Assembly: GCA_945861125.1 (NCBI GenBank) | Contig: CAMASZ010000005.1 | Location: 1-20,142, forward strand | Source: Rickettsia typhi | GTDB lineage: Bacteria; Pseudomonadota; Alphaproteobacteria; Rickettsiales; UBA1997 | Length of the DNA stretch: 20,142 nt | Direction of reading: 5' to 3' | In this document: piece by piece, positions 7,172-14,417 of the stretch | Layout: each line of letters opens with the position of its first letter | Position numbering within the stretch: the stretch's first letter is position 1 | Position numbers and translations under genes: made by a program | The notes under the pieces: model-generated | Seen by the model: only the letters and a program-made list of their open reading frames with translations | The model's database searches: none | Told to the model about the DNA's origin: nothing

Positions 7172-7303
7172 ATATTTTAACTTTAAAATTGATAGTTTAG
7201 GAATTGACAATTTTAATTTCATCTGTTGACTAAATTTGTCAGAAAATTCAAGCTAAACTATCTAGTAGGGCTTTAATTTTCTTCAATTTTAAAGTAAAAA
7301 TAT
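7172..7303. repeat. 132-bp nested palindromic element upstream of ubiA
   Basis: The outer arms 7172-7191 and 7284-7303 are complementary in 19 of 20 positions. Inside them GATAGTTTAG (7191-7200) pairs exactly with CTAAACTATC (7253-7262). Further in, GAATT pairs with AATTC (7245-7249), GACAA (7206-7210) with TTGTC (7236-7240), and TTTA with TAAA, leaving a 15-base loop. The 3' side carries a 21-base bulge (7263-7283). Length and shape resemble the 100-150 bp palindromic elements described in Rickettsia; that comparison is by architecture only. It lies 99 bases before the ubiA start and could affect ubiA expression as a leader hairpin. Confidence 0.6.
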
Positions 7304-7402
7304 TTTTTTAAACAATATTAATTAATTCGATAAATAAATTTTACAGCTTCAAATTTATTACTGAAATGCTATAATTCAATAAATTAATAAAATCAACCCA
7401 AG

Positions 7403-8275
7403 ATGAACAGATTTTATGCTTATATAAATTTAGTTAGATTGAACCAACCCGTTGGAATTTTTTTACTATACCTACCTTGTCTATACGGAATATTCTTAAG
7501 CGCTACAATATTTAATGACATAGCTTGGAATATTATATTCAAGACATCGACATTATTTTTTATTGGCTCTGTTTTAATGAGATCGGCAGGATGTATTGTT
7601 AACGATTTATTGGATCAAAAAATTGATCAAAAAGTTTATCGCACTAAAAATAGACCAATTGCTTCTAAAAAAATAAGTAATTCGGAAGCAATTATAATTT
7701 TAACTATTTTACTCATTTTTTCTTTTTTAATACTTATAAGATTCAATTTAGCAACAATAATAAGTGGTTTTATTGTTCTGATATTAGTTATTTTGTATCC
7801 ATTAATGAAAAGAATCACTAATTATCCGCAACTATTTCTTGGCCTTACTTTTAATTATGGATTATTAATGTCTAGTTTTGCGCTTATTTCCAAAATAAAC
7901 ATTTCAATACTAATTACCTATTTTAGTTGCGTTGTGTGGACAATTATTTATGATACGATTTATGGTTTTCAGGATATTAAAGACGATATAAAAATAGGTA
8001 TTAGATCTAGCTCAATATCTCTTAGCAAAAACTTTAAAAACCCTAAAATAGCTTTATATGTTTTAGCTATATTAATGTTTTTTTGCTTTATTTTAGTTGG
8101 TCACATAAACAATTTTTCTACATCTTTTTCACTTCTTATTTTATTAACCCATTTATTTCTAATTTTTCAAATAAAATTCTGCAAAATTAATGAGCCAAAA
8201 TCTTGCCTACTATTTTTTAAAAGAAATATTATTTTTGGGATTTTGATATTAATTTCACTGATCTTTGAAAAATGA
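7403..8275 (+). CDS. ubiA: 4-hydroxybenzoate polyprenyltransferase
   Basis: UbiA is an inner-membrane prenyltransferase that attaches the polyprenyl tail to 4-hydroxybenzoate in ubiquinone synthesis. The 290-residue protein begins with the family's YINLVRLNQPVGIFLLYLP segment. It carries the first aspartate motif NDLLDQKID at residues 67-75, followed by YRTKNRPIAS, and the second aspartate motif YDTIYGFQDIKDD with Asp184, Asp191 and Asp195. These bind Mg2+ and the prenyl diphosphate. About eight or nine hydrophobic segments are present. Its TGA overlaps the nadD start (ATGA), so the two are translationally coupled. With ubiE about 5 kb away it supports an ubiquinone-based respiratory chain. 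Confidence 0.95.
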   Translation: MNRFYAYINLVRLNQPVGIFLLYLPCLYGIFLSATIFNDIAWNIIFKTSTLFFIGSVLMRSAGCIVNDLLDQKIDQKVYRTKNRPIASKKISNSEAIIILTILLIFSFLILIRFNLATIISGFIVLILVILYPLMKRITNYPQLFLGLTFNYGLLMSSFALISKINISILITYFSCVVWTIIYDTIYGFQDIKDDIKIGIRSSSISLSKNFKNPKIALYVLAILMFFCFILVGHINNFSTSFSLLILLTHLFLIFQIKFCKINEPKSCLLFFKRNIIFGILILISLIFEK

Positions 8276-8799
8276 AAATTGGAATATTGGGAGGAAGCTT
8301 TAACCCTTGTCACGACGGTCATTTGCATATAAGCAATATGGCAATTAAGAAATTAGGGCTAAATCAATTATGGTGGATACCAACTAAAAAAAATCCTCTA
8401 AAAAATAATCACAGCTATATCGATTATAATCTGAGATTGTTAGATTGTCAGAAATTGACTAAAAATCATTACAAAATCCGTGTAAAAAAATTTGATTATC
8501 TTTACTCGATTAAAATGATAAAAATTCTACAAAATAGATATAAAAATTATGATTTTTATTGGATTATGGGAGCAGATAGTATAAAAGATTTTCATTTATG
8601 GAAAGATTATTTTAAAATATTAATGCATATAAAAATAACCATCTTTTCTCGTGAAAACTACTCTAATTTAATAATAAAAACAAAAACATTTAATGTTTAT
8701 AAAAACATGAAGTCAAAAAAAGAATTACCAAAAATTCAAATTTTTAATACTAAAAATAATTACAATTCTTCATCAAAAATTCGACAACAATATGTATAA
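8272..8799 (+). CDS. nadD: Nicotinate-nucleotide adenylyltransferase, short C-terminus
   Basis: NadD joins nicotinate mononucleotide to ATP, giving deamido-NAD in NAD synthesis. The 175-residue product has the nucleotidyltransferase signature GGSFNPCHDGH (7-17), the WIPTKKNPLK substrate segment near 35-44, WIMGADSIKDFHLW in the middle, and the SSSKIR motif at 166-171 that contacts ATP phosphates. The protein then ends only four residues later (QQYV). Most family members continue for some 20-30 residues after this motif, so the C-terminal helices and strand are missing. Its start overlaps the ubiA stop and its end overlaps the tatD start by 8 bases, so the reading frame is fixed by tight operon packing. 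It is probably still active, though less certainly than a full-length enzyme. Confidence 0.9.
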   Translation: MKIGILGGSFNPCHDGHLHISNMAIKKLGLNQLWWIPTKKNPLKNNHSYIDYNLRLLDCQKLTKNHYKIRVKKFDYLYSIKMIKILQNRYKNYDFYWIMGADSIKDFHLWKDYFKILMHIKITIFSRENYSNLIIKTKTFNVYKNMKSKKELPKIQIFNTKNNYNSSSKIRQQYV

Positions 8800-9598
8800 G
8801 TTTTTAGTTGATAGCCATTGTCATCTTGACCTAATTGAAGAAAATGGTATTTCTTTTGAAGATGTGATAATAAATTCGAAAAAAAATAATATTAAGATTC
8901 TACAAACAATTTGTACCAAGATTTCAAATGTTAATAAAATAATTAAATATACCGAAAGAGAGGAGTCTGTATACTGTTCAATTGGAACACATCCATGCAA
9001 CGTCACGCATGAAGAATTTTATACCTGTGAGCAGATTAAGAAGATTTGTGAAAATAATGTAAAAATAATTGGAATCGGTGAGACCGGATTGGATTATTTT
9101 CATGATAAATCAACTGCAAATTTACAAAAGAAATATTTTTTGGAACACATAAATGTTTCACGTGAAACAAAATTACCAACTATTATTCACAGTAGAGATG
9201 CCGATATTGACATGGCAGATATATTAAAAATTGAACAAAAAAATGGTGAGTTTCCAGCTTTGCTTCATTGTTTCTCCAGTTCTTATGAGCTTGCTAAAAA
9301 TGCGCTTGATTTGGGGGTTTTTATTTCAATATCAGGTATTGTTACTTTTAAGAATGCAACTGATTTACAGAAAATGGTAAGAGATATTCCGCTAGATATG
9401 TTATTAATTGAGACTGATTCTCCTTATTTGTCACCAATTCCGTATCGTGGTAAAATAAATCAACCGGCATATCTGATTAATATTGCGGATTTTATAGCTA
9501 CTATAAAAAATATATCAGTAGAAGAAGTTATTAATCATACTACAGCTAATTTCCTTAGTTTATTTGAAAAAGCTGCGGGCATGGTAAAGATATCTTAA
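8792..9598 (+). CDS. tatD: TatD family metal-dependent DNase/hydrolase
   Basis: TatD-type enzymes are TIM-barrel metal-dependent hydrolases with 3'-5' exonuclease activity. The 268-residue product starts with the family's LVDSHCHLD (metal ligands His9 and His11). It continues with IGTHPCN, GIGETGLDYF (Glu97), IIHSRDAD (His133), LLHCFSS (His159) and LLIETDSPYLSP (Asp209), so all metal-binding positions are present. The start overlaps the end of nadD by 8 bases, making it the third gene of the ubiA-nadD-tatD operon. Residues 122-126 (VSRET), equivalent to the conserved VARET segment of the family, are encoded by a perfect parS palindrome at 9154-9169. The gene converges on parB with 39 bases between. 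Confidence 0.95.
   Translation: MYKFLVDSHCHLDLIEENGISFEDVIINSKKNNIKILQTICTKISNVNKIIKYTEREESVYCSIGTHPCNVTHEEFYTCEQIKKICENNVKIIGIGETGLDYFHDKSTANLQKKYFLEHINVSRETKLPTIIHSRDADIDMADILKIEQKNGEFPALLHCFSSSYELAKNALDLGVFISISGIVTFKNATDLQKMVRDIPLDMLLIETDSPYLSPIPYRGKINQPAYLINIADFIATIKNISVEEVINHTTANFLSLFEKAAGMVKIS
9154..9169. promoter_or_regulatory. parS centromere site inside tatD
   Basis: The 16 bases TGTTTCACGTGAAACA are a perfect palindrome identical to the canonical bacterial chromosomal parS consensus. They lie within the tatD coding sequence, 469 bases beyond the end of parB. ParB dimers bind such sites and spread to form the partition complex that ParA segregates. The match together with the adjacent parAB genes makes the assignment strong. 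Confidence 0.93.
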
Positions 9599-9637
9599 AA
9601 TTTTAATTGGAAATTCTCGTAAAATGCAAAGAAAGAG

Positions 9638-10546
9638 TTAAAAATTGTTCAAGCGAGCCAGCATATCTTGTATTTCCTCAATGTTGTTAAATTTTATAAC
9701 TAAGCGACCATTTCTTTTTAGAGCATTATAAAAAATTTTCGACTCTAAGTTTAATGCTTCGGAAATTCTTGCTTCCATAATCTTCAATTCTTCGCCATTA
9801 ACAAATTTAATTTTTGACTCATTTTTAACTATAACACTTGGATTAAAAAATTCCTCTTCTTTTTCTTGTCTAACAATTTCCTCAATCTCTCTAACATTGA
9901 GAGAATCAGAAATAACTTTTGTGAGTAATTCTTCAGGATTATTGGAGTTTATTATAGCTCTTGCGTGACCCATTGAAATTTTTTTATTGTCCAGATATTC
10001 TAAAACTTTTTTTGGTAAATTTAATATTCGTAAAAGGTTTGTTATATGGCTTCTACTTTTTCCAACTTTCTCAGCAATCATTTCTTGCGTATAAGAAAAA
10101 TCATCAATTAATCTTTTATAACCCCTTGCTTCCTCGGTTACTAAAAGATCAGAGCGTTGAATATTTTCTATAAGAGCTATTTCTAAAGCATCATTATTAT
10201 TAATTTTTCTAATTATTGCTGGAATTTTTTTTAAGTTCGCTATTTGTGCCGCTCTATATCTTCTTTCTCCAGCTATAATTTCATAATTGTCTTCATCATC
10301 TATTTTTCTAAGAATTATAGGTTGTATAACCCCTTTTTCACCAATCGATTTGGCTAATTCTTCAATCTCTTTGCTGTCAAAATTTGTTCTAGGTTGATAA
10401 ACTCCAGGAACTATTTTACTAAGTTCGATTTTTTCAATAATAACTTGTGATTGAATAGTTGGTAATGATGATTTGGATTTGCTTTCACCTAGTAGTGCCG
10501 ACAAGCCTCTACCAAGCTTTTTTTCTGTATAATTATTATCTAGCAT
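9638..10546 (-). CDS. parB: Chromosome partition protein ParB
   Basis: ParB is a CTP-dependent DNA clamp that loads at parS and spreads along the chromosome. The 302-residue protein has the N-terminal ParA-stimulating peptide region with KLGRGLSALLGE (10-21), box I around VYQPRTNFDS (49-58), the CTP-binding motif GERRYRAA (93-100), box II ENIQRSDL (127-134), a helix-turn-helix over about 152-175 (TQEMIAEKVGKSRSHITNLL), and a C-terminal dimerisation domain. KLGRGLSALLGE is typical of alphaproteobacterial chromosomal ParB. It lies downstream of parA on the same strand after a 127-base gap that contains a parS-type site 12 bases before its start codon, raising the possibility of autoregulation. 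Confidence 0.96.
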   Translation of the reverse strand: MLDNNYTEKKLGRGLSALLGESKSKSSLPTIQSQVIIEKIELSKIVPGVYQPRTNFDSKEIEELAKSIGEKGVIQPIILRKIDDEDNYEIIAGERRYRAAQIANLKKIPAIIRKINNNDALEIALIENIQRSDLLVTEEARGYKRLIDDFSYTQEMIAEKVGKSRSHITNLLRILNLPKKVLEYLDNKKISMGHARAIINSNNPEELLTKVISDSLNVREIEEIVRQEKEEEFFNPSVIVKNESKIKFVNGEELKIMEARISEALNLESKIFYNALKRNGRLVIKFNNIEEIQDMLARLNNF

Positions 10547-10558
10547 ATTTTTAATAAT

Positions 10559-10574
10559 TGTTTCACGTGGAACA
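10559..10574. promoter_or_regulatory. parS-type site between parA and parB
   Basis: TGTTTCACGTGGAACA reads as TGTTCCACGTGAAACA on the minus strand, matching the degenerate consensus TGTTNCACGTGAAACA. It sits 12 bases upstream of the parB ATG, within the space for the parB ribosome-binding site or promoter. Bound ParB could both nucleate partition complexes and reduce its own expression; the regulatory role is inference. Confidence 0.88.
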
Positions 10575-10673
10575 TTTTGAAAAATGATTTCAAGACTAAG
10601 ACTTAATTGAATACGTAAAAAATAAAACTAACAAAAACTTATGCAAGAAAAAAATAGGGAATATTTTTAATAA

Positions 10674-11450
10674 TCACAAATTTTCTTTCTTTAAAATTTC
10701 TTTAGCTAATCTGTAATAAGCTAGAGAGCCAACACAGTTTGGATCATAAATCACTCCGGGTAATCCATGGGAAGGGGCCTCGGATAATCTAACATTTCTA
10801 GGTATGTAAATTTTGTAAACCTTATCTTCTAGAAAATTTCTAACATCATTTTCAACTTGATCGGTAAGTCTATTGCGTCTATCGTGCATTGTTAAAATTA
10901 TGCCACTGATTGCTAAATTATGATTTAAGTTTTCTTTGATTAAATCTAGAGTTGTTAATAAGTGACTCAATCCTTCTAAAGAAAAAAACTCACATTGCAT
11001 TGGAATTAAAATTGAGTCTGAAGCAGTTAGGGCATTTATTGTTAAAATTCCAAGTGAAGGCGGACAGTCGATTATTATTATATCGTAAAGTTCAGAAATT
11101 TGCTTTAAACAATTTTTTAATAAAAACTCTCTTTTTTCTATATCTACCAATTCAACTTCGCAAGCAGATAAATCAACTGTTGACGTGATTATACTCAGAT
11201 TGCGAATTTTGGTGGGAATAATTACATCTTTTATATCAAACTCACCTATCAGCAATTCATAAATTGTTTTTTGTCTTTGCGATAGCTCTATACCAAGTCC
11301 AGTGCTTGCGTTTCCTTGTGGATCAATATCGATAAGTAAAACTTTTTTTTTGAGTGTTGCTATAGATGTAGCTAGGTTTATTGCTGTTGTAGTTTTGCCA
11401 ACTCCACCTTTTTGATTAACAATTGAAAATATTTTAGCTTTTTTATACAT
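10674..11450 (-). CDS. parA: Chromosome partition ATPase ParA (Soj)
   Basis: ParA is a deviant Walker ATPase that binds the nucleoid as an ATP dimer and is released by ParB, pulling parS regions apart. In its 258 residues the deviant Walker A KGGVGKTT lies at 14-21, the Walker A' region DIDPQGNASTGLG at 41-53, and Walker B IIIIDCPPSLG at 124-134. The length and short N-terminus fit the chromosomal type Ib/Soj-like class with no N-terminal HTH. It is followed by parB. Upstream there is a 311-base gap and then a divergent GNAT gene, not the gidA-gidB (mnmG-rsmG) genes that often precede parAB in bacteria. Confidence 0.96.
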   Translation of the reverse strand: MYKKAKIFSIVNQKGGVGKTTTAINLATSIATLKKKVLLIDIDPQGNASTGLGIELSQRQKTIYELLIGEFDIKDVIIPTKIRNLSIITSTVDLSACEVELVDIEKREFLLKNCLKQISELYDIIIIDCPPSLGILTINALTASDSILIPMQCEFFSLEGLSHLLTTLDLIKENLNHNLAISGIILTMHDRRNRLTDQVENDVRNFLEDKVYKIYIPRNVRLSEAPSHGLPGVIYDPNCVGSLAYYRLAKEILKKENL

Positions 11451-11761
11451 TTTTGAAATAGTCTTAAATTTTTAAAGTTATGATAGTTCATTATCTTTAA
11501 ATTATGGCACTGTCGCAAATCAACTTTTTTGTTAAAATTTTCACAATTATAAAATTTTTGAAATCACTTTATCTGGGCACGTAACACCTAGTTATGCTTA
11601 CCTTTTAAAGTTTTATAATCATAAAAATTTCTTAAAAAACTTGATTTGTAACGGTGTCATCATAGCGAAATAGTTTTGCTATATTGATATTTTAAATAAG
11701 AAATGGTATAAGTAGATTTAATTTAGATTTCAAATAAAATTACACAAGAATTTTCTAATTT
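11451..11761. other. 311-bp gene-free region between parA and the GNAT gene
   Basis: No coding sequence is visible. It holds the candidate parA promoter and a hairpin at 11662-11682 (ATAGCGAAA and TTTTGCTAT around TAG, eight Watson-Crick pairs and one G-T). The hairpin is not followed by a U-run on either strand, so it is not a canonical terminator. It lies about 80 bases upstream of the divergent acetyltransferase gene and could be an operator or leader structure. No parS-like site is present here. Confidence 0.55.
11490..11518 (-). promoter_or_regulatory. Candidate sigma-70 type promoter for parA
   Basis: On the minus strand TTGCGA (11513-11518) is separated by 17 bases from GATAAT (11490-11495). 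Both resemble the -35 and -10 consensus boxes at optimal spacing, and transcription would begin about 30 bases before the parA ATG. AT-rich DNA yields many chance -10 matches, so confidence is modest. Confidence 0.35.
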
Positions 11762-12250
11762 ATGATAAAAAAAATAACCAAAAAATATTTTGAACAATTC
11801 ATTTTATTGCGCTTAGAATCTTTAAAAACAGAACCAAATAGTTTTTTATCAACTTTTGACGAAGAAAAAAAATATTCTAAGCAACAGTGGCAAAATAAAT
11901 TTAATCAAGGTGTTTGGTTTGGTTATTTTAAAGATGGTAATATGATAGCTATGGTAAATTTTTTGATCGGCAATAAAGTTAAAATAATGCATACCTCGGA
12001 AATATCTGGCCTATATGTTAAAAAAGAATATCGTGGCCAAGGTTTGGCTAAGCAATTAGTTGAGTTTATTTTGCAATATGCAAAAAAGCAAAAAATATCA
12101 CAAATTTATCTTGGATGCAATGCAAACAATATTAACGCTATAAATCTTTATAAAAAATTTGGATTTAAAGTCTTTGCTACAAGACCTAAATATGCAAGAA
12201 TTAACAACATTTTTTTTGATGACTTTTTAATGGTCAAAATTGTTGATTAA
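11762..12250 (+). CDS. GNAT family N-acetyltransferase
   Basis: The 162-residue protein has the Gcn5-related fold, which moves an acetyl group from acetyl-CoA to an amine. The central strand and acetyl-CoA pyrophosphate loop are clear: ISGLYVKKEYRGQGLAKQLV with the RGQGLA signature at 91-96. These are followed by the C-terminal NINAINLYKKFGFKVFATRPKY segment (123-144) typical of the family. The N-terminal part (LLRLESLKTEPNSFLSTFDEE) resembles the subgroup annotated as ribosomal-alanine or general GNAT enzymes, but the substrate cannot be read from the sequence. It is a single gene, divergent from parA and convergent with the lipoprotein gene downstream. Confidence 0.88.
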   Translation: MIKKITKKYFEQFILLRLESLKTEPNSFLSTFDEEKKYSKQQWQNKFNQGVWFGYFKDGNMIAMVNFLIGNKVKIMHTSEISGLYVKKEYRGQGLAKQLVEFILQYAKKQKISQIYLGCNANNINAINLYKKFGFKVFATRPKYARINNIFFDDFLMVKIVD

Positions 12251-12282
12251 TAATAATGAGTCTATTTTGTGTTTTATCAGGG

Positions 12283-12570
12283 TTATTTATATGCATATGT
12301 AAGAGGTTGTCCATTTTTTTCTAAAACATATGATTTTTTGCCAAGCGTATCTAAAACAAAAATTCTATCAAATGAGAAAGAGGAGTAACAACCGCCGAAA
12401 AGCTCTTTTGCTTCTTTTTCACTTAAATAAACCCTCCTGACTCCGAAGGAATTATATATTCTTTCTGCTTCTCTTTTAAATTTTGGCTCAATCCAGCAAT
12501 AGCTAATGCAAGAGTTTAGTAAAAGGACGAGACTTAAACAAAATAGTTTTAAATTATATTTTTTGAGCAT
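12283..12570 (-). CDS. Small putative lipoprotein of unknown function
   Basis: I chose the second ATG (12570), which gives a 95-residue protein with a short basic N-terminus, a hydrophobic stretch and the lipobox-like LNSC with Cys21, consistent with signal peptidase II processing and lipid anchoring. An ATG at 12591 would add seven residues before this signal. The mature part is small and charged and carries two further cysteines besides the lipidated one. It contains RIYNSFGVRRVYLSEKEAKE and a C-terminal basic strand. No family is recognised. The start overlaps the end of ubiE on the same strand by 17 bases, so the two are very likely co-transcribed. Localisation is inferred; the function is unknown. 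Confidence 0.65.
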   Translation of the reverse strand: MLKKYNLKLFCLSLVLLLNSCISYCWIEPKFKREAERIYNSFGVRRVYLSEKEAKELFGGCYSSFSFDRIFVLDTLGKKSYVLEKNGQPLTYAYK

Positions 12571-13309
12571 AGTGAATTGCGGATATTCCAAAATTTAAAT
12601 TATCATAATTTACCCCAGTAAATCCAGTTTCTAAAATCATTTTTGCAAATTGTTTTTGATCTGGAAATTTTCGGATACTTTCAACTAAATATTGATAAGA
12701 GGCCGAGTCTTTTAAAATTATTTCTCCTAATTTTGGAATTATTTTAAAAGAATATTTATTATATATGTTTTGTAAAAAATAATCCTCAACTTTTGAAAAT
12801 TCTAAACATATGAATAAGCCACCTTTCTTTAAAACTCTATATGCTTCTGATAAAGCTTTATCTATATTAGTAAAATTTCTTATGCCAAAAGCAATTGTAT
12901 AAACATCAAAACTATTATCTTCGAAACACAATTTTTCACCATCGCAACAAGTAAAATTTATGTTATGAAAAATATTTTTATCAATAGCGCGATTTTTGCC
13001 CATTGTAAGCATCTCTTGATTTATATCAACAACCTCAATATAATAATTTATTTTTTTTTGTTGTGCAAATTTAGCGATTTGAAAAGAAATATCTGCAGTT
13101 CCGCCTGCGACATCAATTATTTTTATATTATTTTTAAAGTTAATTTTATTGATAATTTTTCTTTTCCATAAACGATGAACGCCAAGACTCATAATGTCAT
13201 TCATTAGATCATATTTTGTAGCAACATTTGAAAATACCTCTTTTACAAGTGTAGATTTTTCTTCGGCGTTCACCTCTTTAAATCCAAAATGAGTTTTTTT
13301 TGAGTTCAT
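12554..13309 (-). CDS. ubiE: Ubiquinone/menaquinone C-methyltransferase
   Basis: UbiE is an S-adenosylmethionine-dependent C-methyltransferase in ubiquinone synthesis. Evidence in the 251-residue product: the N-terminal THFGFKEVNAEEK and VFSNVATKYDLMNDIMSLGVHRLWK, the SAM-binding loop DVAGGTADI (66-74), GIRNFTNIDKAL, the RVLKKGGLFICLEFSKVE segment and the C-terminal YQYLVESIRKFPDQ. Length and all signature segments match the family. The start codon overlaps by two bases the start codon of the divergent queA gene, so its promoter must lie within queA. The lipoprotein gene overlaps its 3' end. Confidence 0.95.
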   Translation of the reverse strand: MNSKKTHFGFKEVNAEEKSTLVKEVFSNVATKYDLMNDIMSLGVHRLWKRKIINKINFKNNIKIIDVAGGTADISFQIAKFAQQKKINYYIEVVDINQEMLTMGKNRAIDKNIFHNINFTCCDGEKLCFEDNSFDVYTIAFGIRNFTNIDKALSEAYRVLKKGGLFICLEFSKVEDYFLQNIYNKYSFKIIPKLGEIILKDSASYQYLVESIRKFPDQKQFAKMILETGFTGVNYDNLNFGISAIHYAQKI

Positions 13310-14342
13310 GTTAAAGACTTCTGATTTTAATTTTATACTACCGAGTAATTTAATTGCTCAAGAGCCGTTTTTTCCAAAGGAAGAAACCGCAATGCTAGTA
13401 TATAATAATAAGATTATTGATTCAAAAATAAAACATTTATCTAGCTTTTTAGATGCTGGAGATGTTTTAGTTTTTAACAATACAAAAGTAATAAAAGCAC
13501 AATTAGTTGGCATTATAAATCGTAATTCTTCTAAGATAAATATTAATCTCAATCAAAAAAATAAAGATATTTGGAATGCGCTAGTTAAGCCAGCAAAAAA
13601 AATAAAAGCAGGAGATTCGATAGAAATAGGTGAAGATTTTTTTGCTGAAGTGGTAAAAAAATATGATGATGGTTTTATTGATATAAAATTTAATTGTATT
13701 GAAGAAAATTTATTATCAATGCTTGATAAATATGGTTCAATGCCTATTCCTCCTTATATAAAAAGAAACAAAAATGATGATGAAGATCAAAAAAATTATC
13801 AAACATTTTATGCCAAACAAGGTCAGGCAGTTGCGGCGCCTACTGCAGGACTGCATTTTTCATCAGATTTATTTGCAGAATTAAAAAGAAAAAAAATAAA
13901 ATTAGCTTTTCTAAATTTGAATATTGGCGCTGGAACTTTTTTGCCAATTAGGAGTGAGTTAATTAAAGACCATAAAATGCATTTAGAGACTTTTTCAATT
14001 GATGAAGAAAATTGTAGAATTATTAACGAGGCTAAAGAGGCTAATAAAAAAATTATTGCCGTAGGAACAACGTCATTAAGGGCTCTTGAGTCTATAGTTA
14101 AAGATAATCAAGCTTTAAAAGCAACCGAATCATCAACTGATATCTTTATTTACCCGCCCTATAATTTCAAAATTGTCGATGCCTTATTCACAAATTTTCA
14201 TCTACCAAAATCAACTTTATTTATGCTGGTATGTGCTTTTATTGGAACTGAGAGTGCTTTTAATATATATGAGCATGCAATAAATAATAGATATAGATTT
14301 TTTTCTTATGGTGATTGCTCTATTTTGTTTAAAAAAAACTGA
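13308..14342 (+). CDS. queA: S-adenosylmethionine:tRNA ribosyltransferase-isomerase
   Basis: QueA transfers and rearranges the ribosyl group of S-adenosylmethionine onto 7-aminomethyl-7-deazaguanine in tRNA, giving epoxyqueuosine in the queuosine pathway. The 344-residue protein has the family's FILPSNLIAQEPFFPKEETAMLV opening region, FNNTKVIKAQLVG (57-69), the AAPTAGLHF motif (176-184), LNIGAGTFLPIR (204-215), GTTSLRALES, and TNFHLPKSTLFMLVCAFIG near the C-terminus. It is full length. The N-terminus aligns with the family only if ATG 13308 is used, which forces the start-codon overlap with divergent ubiE. The usual partner tgt is not adjacent. Confidence 0.95.
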   Translation: MLKTSDFNFILPSNLIAQEPFFPKEETAMLVYNNKIIDSKIKHLSSFLDAGDVLVFNNTKVIKAQLVGIINRNSSKININLNQKNKDIWNALVKPAKKIKAGDSIEIGEDFFAEVVKKYDDGFIDIKFNCIEENLLSMLDKYGSMPIPPYIKRNKNDDEDQKNYQTFYAKQGQAVAAPTAGLHFSSDLFAELKRKKIKLAFLNLNIGAGTFLPIRSELIKDHKMHLETFSIDEENCRIINEAKEANKKIIAVGTTSLRALESIVKDNQALKATESSTDIFIYPPYNFKIVDALFTNFHLPKSTLFMLVCAFIGTESAFNIYEHAINNRYRFFSYGDCSILFKKN

Positions 14343-14417
14343 TTGCCAAATTTTAATTCAAAATAAATTCTAAATTAAACAAAATTATTTTGTTATAAAT
14401 ATAACCTATAAATAAAA

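Larger units (their letters stand above)
6944..7402. other. 459-bp gene-free divergent region between pccA and ubiA
   Basis: No credible open reading frame exists on either strand. The region separates the divergent pccA and ubiA genes and must hold both promoters. It contains the nested stem structure at 7037-7144 and the palindrome at 7172-7303. On the plus strand TTGACA (7204-7209) and TTGACT (7226-7231) resemble -35 boxes, but they fall inside the palindrome and lack well-spaced -10 partners. The remaining DNA is simple AT-rich sequence. Confidence 0.7.

Noticed and set aside
7200..7260. TTGACA and TTGACT boxes as the ubiA promoter
   Set aside because: Both lie within the arms or loop of the large palindrome and no well-placed -10 box follows at 16-18 bases.
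8272..8799. Frameshift as the cause of the short NadD
   Set aside because: The stop overlaps a well-supported tatD start, and the tatD coding sequence begins at once, leaving no room for a missing tail in another frame.
14378..14394. AACAAAA/TTTTGTT hairpin after queA, considered as a terminator
   Set aside because: Only one G-C pair, no U-run after it, and hairpins of this size are expected by chance in such AT-rich spacer.
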